A program made the position numbers and the translations under genes. A stretch of 64,000 bases of DNA. Origin: Cristatella mucedo (lineage: Eukaryota > Bryozoa > Phylactolaemata > Cristatellidae). The stretch lies in contig WPIO01000100.1 in NCBI GenBank assembly GCA_009760855.2, forward strand, positions 1,351,001-1,415,000, written 5' to 3'. Positions 33,038 to 44,763 of the stretch are shown in pieces; positions within the stretch are counted from its first letter, which is position 1, and each line of letters begins with the position of its first letter. Under the pieces are notes generated by a model that saw only the letters and a program-made list of their open reading frames with translations, did no database searches and was not told the DNA's origin.

Positions 33038-33365
33038 AAACCAATAATACTAAAATATTTGTATAGCGCCCTCAGAGAACCCAATCTCTTTCAAGGCACT
33101 TTATAAATGTCGTAAAAGAAGCACGATCGTACATATAGTGGTAGCATGCACAATGATCGTACATCTACTGGTAGCATGCACAGTGTCAACAAGCATAACA
33201 TAGTTAGAGGTGACATCTACAGGGTCAGATTCAGCATTCAAATACATTTGGTGGCAGCATGAAGAGTGTCAGCACGCATATGCACACAAATGACGAATCA
33301 CAAGAACCCACTAGATGCTGTGATAAAAAGGCGAGTTTTTTAGCTTCTTTTAACAAGCTCCTGCA
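33038..33365 (-). mobile_element. LINE-A 3' end inserted into another LINE-A
   Basis: Tail and terminus (tatagcgccctcagagaacc), then the antisense 3' UTR with duplicated tgatcgtacat/gtggtagcatgcacaatgat units, to about 33365. Confidence 0.82.
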
Positions 33366-33889
33366 CTCGGACTGTCGGGATTTCGCCCTTTACAGGTATG
33401 ACCTGTTCCGCGGCACAGAGGGCCTCATGACGAACAAGCACGGCACGCCTCGGTGGCCTCGATGGCCGGAGCAGCAGGCGTCGCAGAGTGCCACGGCAGT
33501 CGTACACGAAAAGCCGACTGCCTGAGGGCGATTCAAACCCTACGACAACATGCCGCTAGCCCCGTACTTATCGGTTTCGGCCTGACGTTTTCGCAATGCA
33601 CAGCCCAGCTCGTTGGTTCAAGCCGTGCACCAGGCAATTCGTTACTGCCCACTGAAAGAGCAGGGTGCTACAGGCTCTTCTGCCGCCACATCAGGGAAGC
33701 TGCCGAATCAGCCTTCACCTTGGCTTCAATATTAAGCTAGAGCCGTCCCAGCGCTAGGGCCATTTTCGGCAGACGCCTATGGGCTCATGCAGCCTGGCAA
33801 CAGTCCCAGTCAGCGTCCGTTGCCCCCCCCCCCCACGTCACGTGGTCCACGCTCGCCTCGACACGTATCTCGGCGCCGGAGGACACAAC
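33366..33889. other. Unrecognised insertion between LINE-A parts
   Basis: About 520 bases of higher GC with an open frame into 33525. No protein or repeat family was recognised. A run of ten C lies near 33825. Confidence 0.4.
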
Positions 33890-34655
33890 TAAGTGTGATT
33901 CAGAAATTGGAAAACCTAAAGCTCAAAATCGGCTCTGCCAGAATATCTCTTTTTGATTATGCACGAAATCTAGGTGTCCTATTTTAAAGGAACCTTCATT
34001 AGACGGGTTCACATGTATAGAGTCCGGAGTCAAGTCTGCCCACCTAACATTGCTGAAATTCAGTCTTGTTTAGACAGGGAAACCACATCAAAATTGGTCC
34101 ATACATTTGTAAAATCCCGTATCTGCTTTTGTAGCTCATTGCTTGCTGATATTTCAGCCTATGCAGTCAGGCGCTTGTAGTTAATGCCAAACTTGCAGCT
34201 AGGCTTGCCTGCCTTGAGCGACGCAGTTGCCACATCACAACACTTCTCACCGACCTGCACTAGCTACCAGTCAAGAAACGCATCGACTTCAAGATTATAT
34301 CACTCATTTTAAGTTAAATTGATTATTTTGCTCCAGCCTACATCTTAGATCTACTCCCCCACCAGGCCAAGCATCGTACCACCCGCTTTTCGGAATCTAG
34401 CTGTTTACCCATACCTCTTACAAACCTCATATGATTGGAAACCGTGCCTTTAGTTTGTATGCTCCCAAAGCCTGGAACTCACCTTCCACTGTCGTCACGA
34501 CGTAGCCTGATTTGACGGTTGACATTCGGAAAGAAGCTAAAAGCGCATCTATTTATCACAGCATTTAGTGGGTCCGTGCGATTCGTCTTGTCTGTGCTTA
34601 TGCATGCTGACACCGTGCATGCTGCCATATTTGCATGCTGACGTGGTCGTGCGTC
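33890..34655 (+). mobile_element. LINE-A, right part of the split copy
   Basis: Continues at agtgtgattcagaaattgga through the C-terminal domain (accagtcaagaaacgcatcg, gctcccaaagcctggaactc) in broken frames. It is old. Confidence 0.82.
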
Positions 34656-34979
34656 GCCCCATTTCCGCCTCAGATGCCGCAGTAGGCGCGTCGCACAAGT
34701 TCGTCGGTCATTATTTGGCTTGTAGCTCAGCGTAGTGCGTTCGTTACGCTGCCGGCAGCTAAGCATGTGCTATGCCGCCGGTCCGAGCGACATGCAACTC
34801 AGAATGGCAGGCAGCGCCCAATCACCAGCAGACACCAATCTCCTCCCATGCGCCTTTGGGTTCCCCCTTGCTCAGTGCCCGTGTGCTCGTATCGTACCGG
34901 TCCCATCGTATCACTCAGATGTCGTGTTTGCAGCACGTGCAGGGTGAAGTCACTAGTCGTCGATATCTGCCTGACTCGC
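34656..34979. other. Insertion inside the LINE-A 3' UTR, tRNA-like part
   Basis: It includes ggcttgtagctcagcgtagt and a weak box B (ggtccgagcgac) about 45 bases on, so it may be another tRNA-derived SINE. It is not well enough preserved to assign. Confidence 0.35.
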
Positions 34980-35130
34980 AGATGCAGGCATGTCACCTTT
35001 AACTGTGTTATGCTTAGTGCTATTGAGCATGCTACCACTAACTATTAGACCGTGGCGTATGCAATGTGCCTAGAAAGAGATTAAGTTCACAGAGGAGGCA
35101 AATGTAAATGCATTATTTTTATTATTACTA
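34980..35130 (+). mobile_element. LINE-A 3' terminus
   Basis: gcatgctaccactaactatt, then gtgcctagaaagagattaag and an ATT-rich tail. This is probably the end of the split copy from 32965. Confidence 0.75.
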
Positions 35131-35262
35131 TTATCATAAAAACTCCCTTGCCCAGCCATCGAAGCCTGCGGCTCCTATTGTAGCACGTGGTGGAGAATGA
35201 CGTCACTGGCAGGGTTTGCGAATATTGCGAAGCTGTACTTGTTTGTAGGCCAAGCTGTCATG

Positions 35263-36190
35263 TTAATAATAATAATATTAATAATAAGACTAATGCATTT
35301 ATGTAGCGCCCTCGGAGAAATCAATCTCTTTGTATGCACGTTACATTTGTGACAAAAGCATGATCTTAGTGGTAACATACTCAATGCACAACCGGAATAA
35401 CATGGTTAGGGGTAACATGCACAGGGTCAGCATACAAGCGTTGCTAGCGGCAGCATGCAACATTGTCAGCACGCATAAGCACATGACGGGTGAATCGCAG
35501 GGGCCCACTAAATTCTGGGATAAATAGGTGTGTTTTTAGTTTCTTTTTAAATGTGGTCAAGTCAGGAGATGTCGTGACGCAAGTCGGAAGTGAGCTCCGG
35601 GCTTTGGGAGCATACGAACTAAAGTTCACTGTCTCCAAAGGATTTGAGAGTTGTACAAGGTATGGGTAAACAGATTCCGAAAAGTGGGTGGTACGATGCT
35701 TAGCCTTGTCGTGGAGTAGGTCTGATAGGTAGCCATGAGCCAAAAAATGAAGGAACCCAGGGGCCCTACAAGTGAGTGACAAAACCTTGAAGTCAACGCG
35801 TTGCTTGACTGGGAGCCAGTGCACGTCGGTAAGAAGTGGTTTGATTTGGCAACTGCGACGCTCACGGCAGACAAGCCTAGCTGCAGAGTTTTGCCGCAGA
35901 TGCAAGCGCCTGATTGCACAAGCCGGCAGACCGGCAAGCAGTGAGTTACAGAAGCCAAGACGAAATGTCACAAATGCATGGACCAACTTAGATGTTATCT
36001 CCCTGTCTGAACAAGCCTGAATTTAAGCAATGTTATGTAACTGAACGTAGGAAGACTTGATTGTGGAGCTGATGTGGTCGTCTAACTAGAGGTCACTTTG
36101 GAGCATGACACCTAGATTTCGTGTAAATTCTACAGGAGATATGCTGGCAGAGCCAATTTTGAGCGTTAGCCTTTCCCATTTCTGAATCGC
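35263..36190 (-). mobile_element. LINE-A 3' half
   Basis: An AAT-rich tail and terminus, then an antisense frame 35444-35986 of 180 codons (LLTDVHWLPVKQRVDFKVLS, PKARSSLPTCVTTSPD) and sequence back to cctttcccatttctgaatcg. A 12-base insertion and stops mark it as old. Confidence 0.9.
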
Positions 36191-36203
36191 ACGTGGTATA
36201 CCA

Positions 36204-37790
36204 TTGAACCCCACTGAATCGCACTTAATCGCTCTTCAGTCAAAATGCGAACATTTCTTCCATCCAACGTCGGGTAAGCTAAACCATATCAAAGCAAAGT
36301 GGCAGGTTCAAGAAAATAATACGCTCGTGCACCTCAAGTATGGAACTGTACCATTTGCCATCCGCGAGAACGTTGATGCTGGACTATACAAATTGCACTC
36401 TGGAAGGGTCCTTTCACAGGCCGAGCTGAGAGAACGGGCGACACTAGTATCGAGAGTAATTACGGCCGATGTCATGATCCACTAACTTTAAAGCAAAGCT
36501 GAGCTCCCAGCTAATTTTTTAGGCATATCTAATAGCCTCGATTGACGACTTACCGGAGAACTTAAATGGCGGGACCTTATTTTCAAAGCTAGACTGGTCA
36601 TGTGCGCTTACGAAAATTAAGCATGAGGAGACGTCAAAAGGTTCTCTTTTATTAGTACGGCACTCAAGAGGCTGTTAAAAAACAACCACCTACCTAGAAG
36701 TGTTGCCTCTGCTACCGATAGCTGTCAAAGGGCGATGGATCACTCACTCTCTCAGCAGCCAGGCGTCTCGTGCAGGGTGATCAGGGCGACATTTTTGTCA
36801 CTGCAAAGGACCAAACCTCCCACGTGCGCAATCTTGCCACGGTGCTGGCAAAAACACTGCAAGGGACCGGCCTTCGAGTAAGCAGAGAGGAGTGCGCTTT
36901 CTGCAATGACCATCGACAAAAATGTACCTGGGACTAATGATAGACAAGAACGGCAAACATTTCAGCGAAGACAAAGTAGCAGCGTTAAAAATTTCCCACC
37001 ACCGATGGACGCGTCAGCGGCGCTCAGTTAGTTTCTAGGGATGGTGCGATAATATTATAAATGCATTCTATATATAATGTTAATAAATTTTATTACAATA
37101 ATATATAATAATGTATAATATAATTATATATTATTATATAATGTAATTATATATACTGATTTAAAAATATATAATTATATTATATTATATTATAATTATA
37201 TATATATATATGTATAATATTTATCAATAAATAGATAAACCATACCCGGCGTGGTGCAGGTATTACACCTCTGGTACAAACCACTGCGAAAGCGAAGACG
37301 GTGGCTGCGGAATGATTCTTTCCAGTAGCCATTTAAAATCGATAAGGACGTCATTTATTTAGAGAGCATGCTGGCAGCATGCAACCCCAGAGATGAAATG
37401 TCCGGCAACGCTTTCGAAGCGTCGTCCTACGAGCTGAATTTTATTGAGCACCATCGATTAGTTGATGGACATGAACAGCCGGTTGCCTTCGCTTCTTACA
37501 CTTTGCTAGCGAGTGAGACTCGTCACAGATTGAGAGGGAGCCCTTATGCCATTGATCTTCGGCATCACTCGTTCTGGCATACGTTTATACGCTCGGAAGT
37601 TTCCACTGCTTACCGACAACAACCCACTCATCAATATCCACTGCAATAAGATAAATATTCTACGAATTGCTGCTATGCGTATGTGGCGTCAGGCTGCAGT
37701 TGTGTCTTTATAGGCATATAGCTTCAAATAAAGACGGTCAAAAAATGATGCCAACGCTGATACCATGTCACGACTGCCATTACTACAAAA
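36204..37790 (+). mobile_element. Ty3/gypsy LTR retrotransposon pol fragment, degenerate
   Basis: The remains run in order. 36204-36485 resembles the start of a gypsy RT (GKLNHIKAKWQVQEN, TVPFAIRENVDAGL). Near 36555 is ENLNGGTLFSKLD, near 36790 is FVTAKDQTSHVRNLATVLAK (the segment after the YxDD box), and near 36930 is MYLGLMIDKNGKHFSEDKVA. RNase H is at 37368-37649 (HEQPVAFASYTLLASETRH), and near 37745 is NDANADTMSRLP. Frames shift repeatedly, the catalytic YxDD is not intact, and no LTRs were found. It is a dead fragment. Confidence 0.85.
37060..37235. repeat. AT-rich low-complexity insert in the gypsy fragment
   Basis: Imperfect ataatatataat and ttatatta units lie between the RT and RNase H remains. 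Confidence 0.85.
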
Positions 37791-37794
37791 AGCC

Positions 37795-37930
37795 CTTGTT
37801 TGGCGAAGGGGTAAAATGCTGCCTTTAACGACAGTGGTCGTCGGCTTGAGCCATTCGGCACATGAACAGCGCCTGAATAGAGCTTAAGTTATCTTAAAAA
37901 GAAAAATTATGTTATATTACTATTATATTG
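37795..37930 (+). repeat. SINE-A, degraded
   Basis: tttggcgaaggggtaaaatg (head), gtcggcttgagccattcggc (box B remains) and gcgcctgaatagagcttaag (3' part). Confidence 0.65.
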
Positions 37931-38878
37931 ATAAAAGACCTCTGTCCCAAGACCACTTTGTTTGACTTCGACCATTTTTCGGAGTTTCCTGTGGCTATAC
38001 AAAGTTCAAAGGGCTTCGCTCAGAAGCGACCCAACAATGCCTGCCGACTACGACGCTACGATGACGGAATGACAGCGATTACAAGACTCTCCTATGCCTT
38101 GACACTATGTCACACTGACGGCGTGAGCTGACGACACACGACGGATGCCTGTTGTGGAATGAGATTGTAGTCATACCTACTTCCTTCGGCAGCCAGCTCC
38201 TGCAAGAGCAATTGGTGCGGCGGCCATCGGGAATAGATAGCCATGTAAAATTAGAGTACTGCGGCTGCTCACACTGCAGCAAAGTCGTGTGCCAAAGTCA
38301 CCGCCAGCGACCTATCATTAGTAGAGCGACCCAGCGAGACAGCAATGGTGCATTCACATCGGCTTTCTGACCTCTTGACAAAAAATCTTTCTTAATCGTT
38401 GTCAATGCTCTCGAAGTATTTCGCGTGAGGGAGGTGGCTTCCGGTACGACAGTCTCGAGATTCTGCGGGCACTCTAGCTCGATTGGGTCTGCCCCGGGTA
38501 ACTGTCTCTGACAGCGGGTGTCGGCTCACCTCTCATGAATTTGACTGTTTCCTAGCCAGCCAGCACCGTCCGGCACTTACTCTCTGCACTTACTTGTCGC
38601 ACACTCTCTGGCCTGGCTGAGTGCTCCGTACAAACTGTCCAGCGGTCAGCTTGTCCGCAGGCAATCTACAGCTGTACTGCCGCCGCCCCCCCCCCCCACC
38701 GCACCCGCACTAATGCATTGCCTCGATCTTGAATGTCGGCCAATTGGCAAAGGTCACAGGTCAACCCAAGTGGCGCGTGGCTGGACTGGGAGACATAGGA
38801 TAAGAAGCGGGGCCAAAGTTCGCCGTGGCCGAAGCTTCGATCGCTTCACTCAGCTGCAGCTTAGCGCGCTCCGGAATG

Positions 38879-38879
<1 letters not shown>
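37931..38879. other. Nothing recognised
   Basis: No repeat family, splice-supported exon or RNA gene was recognised. A run of ten C occurs near 38690. Confidence 0.4.

Positions 38880-38973
<94 letters not shown>
38880..38973. repeat. (CT)n microsatellite
   Basis: Pure CT for about 93 bases. Confidence 0.97.
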
Positions 38974-38975
<2 letters not shown>

Positions 38976-39737
38976 CGCCGCGGTGGCGCGGTCGGGGGTG
39001 AGCTGCCTGGCGAGCGCCCGCGACTAGTTAATGGGTTCTTTAATCTACCCAGGGCGACCAAACTGCCAGCTCGAATCCGCTTGACTAATACGGCGGATTA
39101 GCTAGGAATAAGCCCGGACTAGCGGGATCCGCTCAAATTCCCCTACCGATCCGTCCGCAGCTGCGACAGCCCGAAAGGCGCAGCCGAGAGGCGGGACTTG
39201 ACGAAGCCGAGGCTGCTGCGTGCACGCTTCGCCTTCTACGGCGCCCGCCCGCCCGCCCGCCGCTCCCGGCCGAAAGCGACGCGCCGACGATTCGACTGCG
39301 GCTGACGAGTCGCTAGGCAACGGCGCGTCAGCACTCTCGCGATCCCATTTCCTCCTCGCGTCCGCGCTGGCGGGAGAGAGGGGGATTGGCGGCGGCGGCG
39401 GCGGCGACGCAGGGTAAAAAGCTCGCGCGGAAAAACTGCCGGGTTTTCTTCCTTTTTCAGCAGAAGCTTCAGGGGTCGGCGGGCGCGAGGGGCCCGCTCG
39501 CTCACCCGACGCTGCGCGCTCGAGTTTGGCGGCGGCTGGTGAGGCGCGCGAAAGCGAGGGCTCGCGAGGCTCGCGGGCAGCAGCGATCGGTTAGCGGCCA
39601 TTGGTCGGGCTTACGTGCCGCCACCGCCGCCATTTGCCGTCGATAGGACAGATACATCGGTCGTCGCTCCGCCGTCGGTCAGCAGGCAGCGTCGCGCGGT
39701 CGCCGCTCTTGGCGACGCCGCTCTCGGATCGAGTCTC

Positions 39738-39769
<32 letters not shown>

Positions 39770-40088
39770 TCGCGGAGTGTGGGCACAGCCACCGCTCAGC
39801 TACCGGCTTCTCTCTAATCAACTCCGCGGGAAATAACTTTCGCCGGCCGATCGATGGCTCGCGTCTTGAAGGATTTTCGATTTTATTTTCTCCTCGGCCT
39901 CGCGCCCAGCGAGCACCGTCGGCAAATTGGCCCTTGCCAATCTTCGCGAGCTGTGCTCTCGAGAGTAGGCTCTGGATTCATCCAGCGAGCCGACCTCGCG
40001 CGCGAGTTCCATTAGCGCGGGGCGTCGTCGGGAGAGCAGCGGAGGTGGCCGCTGCTAGCGCCCGGCCGTCCCGGGAGGCTCGCAAGCA

Positions 40089-40134
40089 GGCCGTGCGTCG
40101 GCCCGCGGCCAGCGCCGCGGGCCGACGCACGGCC
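40089..40134. repeat. Perfect 21-base-arm inverted repeat
   Basis: The arms 40089-40109 and 40114-40134 are exact reverse complements (core gtgcgtcggcccgcggc) with a four-base loop, cagc. They form a very stable GC hairpin in the CpG-rich block. Confidence 0.93.
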
Positions 40135-40357
40135 AGATCAATGCGGGCGTCGGACGAGGCGCGTGCGTCATCCGCGGACATACGCCGCTCGGCACACTTC
40201 TCGTCTCCGTCCGGTCGCATAGCCGGAGCCGCCTTCCCTGCATCGTCGCGGCGCGGTGGTGGCGGCGGCGGCGGTGGGGAGAGGAGCCTAAACGCCTAGC
40301 GCGAACCCACTGCCATTCTCCTGGCTCGCGCCGCCAGCCAACGGCGAGCGAAGCTGA

Positions 40358-40359
<2 letters not shown>

Positions 40360-40392
<33 letters not shown>
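40360..40392. repeat. (CAGA)n microsatellite
   Basis: Eight tandem CAGA units. Confidence 0.95.
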
Positions 40393-40527
40393 GGCGAATG
40401 CGAGAACGCGGAGCACGCCGCCGCCGCACGGGGTGTAAAATCGCATCGCTTGAGATAGGGAAAAGAAGACGTCAGAGAGTCCGACCGAAAATTCTGCAAT
40501 CTTTCGCTAAATAACGATGATGGCGAT

Positions 40528-40590
40528 AGTAACAATAGCAATAATCCTAATGCATAGCGCCCTATGAGAACTTGATACCTTCCTAGGCTA
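40528..40590 (-). mobile_element. LINE-A 3' terminus scrap
   Basis: aatgcatagcgccctatgag, then aacttgataccttcctaggc. Only the extreme end remains. Confidence 0.65.
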
Positions 40591-40744
40591 CCGGTGCGCG
40601 CGCGCGCGTCGTGCGTACGTCGATGTGACCTTTGACAGGCCGTCGCTTCAGCTTCTCGGAGCGTTGCTTAGTTTCTCGATCCCGTCTTCGCCGTAAACAG
40701 CGCTGCAATTTAGGGAGGCTGGCGTTTTGCCGACAGGCCGAGCA

Positions 40745-40783
40745 GACGCTCGCTGCCGCAGCGCGTCTGCCGCAGCGAGCGTC
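40745..40783. repeat. Inverted repeat, 12-base arms
   Basis: gacgctcgctgc (40745-40756) pairs with gcagcgagcgtc (40772-40783) across a 15-base spacer that is itself part-repeated (cgcagcgcgtctgcc). Confidence 0.8.
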
Positions 40784-41397
40784 CGGTCGCTGATTTGAAC
40801 TAAGAGCGAAATTATTTCAACAATCCGCAGCTCGGAGATCTGTGGTTTCACTTCTCTCTTTTACATAACAGTGTTTCAGGTATGGCCAGAGAGTCTCAGG
40901 GAATTTCACATGCGCTTTATCTTGCAAAAAGCCTCGAATGGCCCGGCCCAGCAATAGCCCGGCACTTTCAAATGTCGATCCACCTTTTTACAAACGCTCG
41001 CTGTGCGACTTCCACGTCCGGTCAGAATGAGGCCGCAATCACAGCGCTCGTAACAGTGCTAGGCTCTGCCGACGTGCGATGAACACTGGAGACGCTCGAA
41101 CCTTATAAAGCGGCTAGCGACGAAGAGCGTTCATGCCCTAGCATATCAAGTCAGTGTCTATAATGCAGACAAATCTAGTTGACACCAATGCAAGTACCGA
41201 GTTTTCTCTCATTTCCTCCCACAGATTCTTGTTTGTGTACAAGCATGCATGAATGAAACCGCGTACCATCCAACAAAAATGTTCATCGGATGGCGAGCAC
41301 AATCATTTACTGCAACTTTTAAATTAAAATAACGGGCACATCCGTTTACACTAATCTTTGGGAAGGCGGGTTATAGTAAACACATTGCCACCAAGCG
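40784..41397. other. Nothing recognised
   Basis: No repeat family or exon signature was recognised. Confidence 0.4.
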
Positions 41398-41866
41398 GTT
41401 TGATCAAAATACTGATAATACACTTGATAAAGCGCCCTCAGAGAGCTCAATCTCTTTCTAAGCACTTTACATTTGCTGCAAAAGGAACGCGATCGAATGG
41501 TTAGTGATAGCATGCTCAATAAACAACAAGAATACAATGTTTAGAAGTGACATGCGCTGAGTCAGCATACAGGTATGGTTAGTGGCAGCACTCACAGTGC
41601 CATCACGCATTAGCATAGAAAAGACAAGTCAAACGAGCCCACTAAATGCTGTGATAAAAATATGCGTTTTTACCTTCTTTTAAATGCGGTCGAGTCCTGA
41701 GATGTCGCGGCGCAGGTTGGGATTTCGCTTCAGGCTTTAGAGCGTGCGAACTAGAGGCACGGTCTCCAAAGGACTTTAGGTTCGTACGAGGTATAGGTAA
41801 ACGGTTAGATTCCAAAAAGCGGGTGGTACTATGCTTAGCCTGGTGGGGCAGTAGATCTGATAGGAT
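41398..41866 (-). mobile_element. LINE-A 3' end
   Basis: acacttgataaagcgccctc terminus, then antisense 3' UTR and C-terminal region (gaactagaggcacggtctcc, tagcctggtggggcagtaga). Frames are broken. Confidence 0.87.
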
Positions 41867-42732
41867 CCGTTAGTATAGTGGAGTTTCCTATTGCAAGAAT
41901 GTGCTCGTGCTACTTTTTGTGATGCACTGCCAGCTGGTTCTACGTTAAAACTGCCTTGTGCTTCACATTTAGCAGGCATTATATTTCGCGCATTTCGTTC
42001 GTGGCCAAGTAAGCGGCATGATTATCTACAGTGGATCTTTGGCCCTGCAAGGCTGCTCCGCGAGAGTGGAGTGAAGATAGAAGCGATTGCAGTCGTGGAT
42101 AAAAAATGGCGATTATAAAGGGAGCGACAAAAGCTCATCTCGTAGCCTCGTTGGTCGATGTCTTGTTAGTTTTTACTATTTGACGATTTCCGCGAAGCTA
42201 ACTTTTATGAGCGAATTTAAATCATGCGGGCTGTCACTCGGGAGGGTTCTGTAGTTTCTGAATAGGACCACTGCCATTTTAGAAAATTACTTCGCGCCGT
42301 TACGAGTAAAACGCTTCGAAAACTTTGGTCATCGACCCGTTCAAAAATTGCATGCAGTGGACCGTCATGACAAGCACTAAAATTGAGATATTGAAATGCG
42401 GAACTGCCTCGAACCTATACAACTGTATGCGCCCTTAGGTCCTACACTTCTGTCGCCATATGGTTTTCTGTGATAATTGTTAGCGGTCGTCTGCATGAAA
42501 AATGAGTTCTGGCCAAAATCATTCCGTATTTTATAGCTTGAGATAGTCGCAGTCTCGCTCTCGCAATCACTTCATCGTGCTACCTTTGGAAGACTCAGCA
42601 CCCACTTACCAATCGCTGCATTTCCTAATTGCCCCGAGTATGAGTGCAATATCTCTGCCACCATCCTGTCGCTGTTCCGGCCATTGTTTGGGATAGCGCA
42701 GTTTTCTCTAGTCGCAGCACCACTCGGCAATA
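41867..42732. other. Nothing recognised
   Basis: Contains a 75-codon plus frame (41891-42118) without family signature. No repeat was identified. Confidence 0.4.
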
Positions 42733-42812
42733 CTAGCTGATTTAAAAGCCTCTTTTGTGTAGTGAAAGAAGAGCCTTTACGACTATCACCAGCGCTTGCA
42801 GTAATGGCAATA
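42733..42812 (-). repeat. SINE-B, 3' part (split by LINE-A)
   Basis: tactagctgatttaaaagcc, then gactatcaccagcgcttgca and ggcaataaagaa. The rest of the SINE is at 43298-43396. Confidence 0.82.
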
Positions 42813-43297
42813 AAGAATAATAATAATATTACATTTGATAAAGCGAACTCGGAGAACTCAATCTCTTTCTAGGCGCTTACAATTGCTGCAAAGGAAGCAC
42901 GAACCGAATGGTTAGTGGTAGCCTGCTCAATAAGCAGCAAGAATAATATGGTTAGGGGTGACATGCACAGGGTCAGCATGCAAATGTGGTTAGTGGCAGC
43001 GTGCAGCAGTATTAGCACGCATAAACACTTAAGGACGAATCACAGGGACCCACTAAATAAGTTCATAAAAAGGTGCGTTTTTTATTCCTTTTTAAAGGTG
43101 GTCAAGTCAGGGGATGTTGTGACGAAAGTCGGAAGTGAGTTCCAGGCTTTGGGAGCATACGAACTAAAGGCACGGTCTCCAAAAGATTCGAGGTTCGTAC
43201 GAGGTTTCGGTAAACAGTTGGAGACCGAAAAGCGGTTGGTACGACGATTAGTCTGGTGGGGGAGTAGATCTTATAGGTAAGCTGGAGCCAAAGAAGG
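42813..43297 (-). mobile_element. LINE-A 3' end inserted in SINE-B
   Basis: AAT tail and terminus, an antisense 3' UTR and the C-terminal region ending tctggtgggggagtagatct and ggtaagctggagccaaagaa. A possible short target duplication (aaagaa) flanks it. Confidence 0.87.
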
Positions 43298-43396
43298 ATT
43301 GCTCACTGCAGGATTCAAACCCACAACCTCGCGACCGAGGTCGTGAAAGCAACCGCCTTACCTAGTGAGCCATCACTGTTCGCCTCAACCTTGCGA
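43298..43396 (-). repeat. SINE-B, tRNA-like head part
   Basis: gctcactgcaggattcaaac, then ccacaacctcgcgaccgagg (box B complement) and gcaaccgccttacctagtga. It continues the element cut at 42812. Confidence 0.8.
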
Positions 43397-44763
43397 TATC
43401 ACTCCGACCATAGGTACTCTGTCACATCATATAATATAAACGCCGAGGCTACTTACCGCTGCCGAGCTTAGTGACAGCGCCAGGACTTTACTATCGTGAC
43501 ATTAAACTTGATTGCTGGGCTGGATGGTAAGCGGCTAAACTCATTGGCGCGCATGCGCGGCCGTGCAAGCGACGAGCAGCGTAGGACGACTGTCGGTATT
43601 GATTCGCGTCTCAGCACTTTCGGTGCACTCATCGGCCGCCATCTTACAATCTAATGCTCCAGCGTTAACGGTCACGGCAGGGCTACGCGACACGTTGACA
43701 CTGTTTTTTGCTGGTCAAGACCGGTGAGCAGCTGGGCCAGCAGCTGACACCATTGCCAGGAGCGACAGTCCTCTGCCGCCTGGTCGTCCTTTGAAAACGC
43801 CACAGCTTTTGATCTTTCGCTCACGGAAAACTATAGGCACGCAAAGATTTTGCGGTCAATTTAAAACTCGCCTGGGTCTTGAAAAATGTGCATTGCCGTG
43901 CGATCCTTTAGCAACGCTTGCTTCTCCTAGAGAACTCGGCTCCCTTACTAAAATGGGAAATAATTCTTCGGTGTCTAGGCCCACTACTTTTGCATGGCAA
44001 CTCAAAGAAAGAGGAAAAGCGAAAGAAAGAAAGAAAAATTCGCGAATTTTTTTTCAAAGCTTGCAGCTGCTAATTCCAACATCTGGAAAACGTATCATTA
44101 AACGTTCTTGAGTTTTGTTGTCTGCAATCATAAGTAGAGCAAACAAATACCTAACTAAGATCAGTTATAAACTCCGTAGTTGTCTGAAAGAAGAGCTCAA
44201 CTCACATTTGACATTTCACGTCGATCCATCGAGTTTGGGCCAAGTTGTCTAATTTACAGGGCGAAAACCAGAATTCCAAACGAAGCTGCTAAAAAGTCTC
44301 AAGCGTATATACCAATAAGCTGTAAATATACATCTCGATGTACTGAGGTTCAGCATGTTGAGATAGAAGTCGTATATGATGCATAGATCGGTAAGATTTT
44401 TAATTTTAAAATGTTACTGCCAGTTTACTTCCTGGTTAAACATGGTTTGCCTTGTCGCTTTTTGATGCTTTCCTTGTATGTTGAAATAGTCAACACTTCT
44501 GATCTCAATTAAGACTTATTTGTGTTTTGAAATGCACCAAGCAATATTTTTCCCCTTGTCGGACCAATATTTTCAGCATTGCATCGACATTTATCCTTAA
44601 CAGCACGTCAATATTTAGTCCAGTGCACCTCTCTTACTACACTACGGAATGCTGTTTTTAGGTTTGCATTCTTTGCTGATATCCTGAGACTAAGAGATTT
44701 CGTGGTTTTCGTATGAACAACGTTGTCACGATACTAAAAGTATTTTTATAAGCGTATTCCTGT
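43397..44763. other. Nothing recognised
   Basis: Two plus-strand open frames (43791-44111, 106 codons; 44180-44386, 68 codons) have no recognisable signature and no clear splice partners. No repeat family was identified. Confidence 0.4.

Larger units (their letters stand above)
39100..40440. promoter_or_regulatory. CpG-rich block, possible promoter region
   Basis: Strongly GC- and CpG-rich, with poly-GGC runs (39385-39410, 39738-39770, 40255-40275) and no LINE or SINE copies. Long open frames exist on both strands (for example 39601-40299 plus) but reflect composition. It lies between the two minus-strand genes, upstream of PDE1, so a promoter or 5' exon is plausible but unproven. Confidence 0.35.

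Noticed and set aside
34656-34979. A fourth tRNA-derived SINE family
   Set aside because: Only one copy with a weak box B was seen; it is listed as unassigned rather than named.
39601-40299. 232-codon plus frame in the CpG-rich block
   Set aside because: Ala/Arg-rich composition expected of GC-rich DNA; overlapping frames of similar length exist on both strands and no signature was seen.
43791-44386. Two plus frames of 106 and 68 codons
   Set aside because: No conserved motif, no splice partners and no repeat match; too weak to call a gene.
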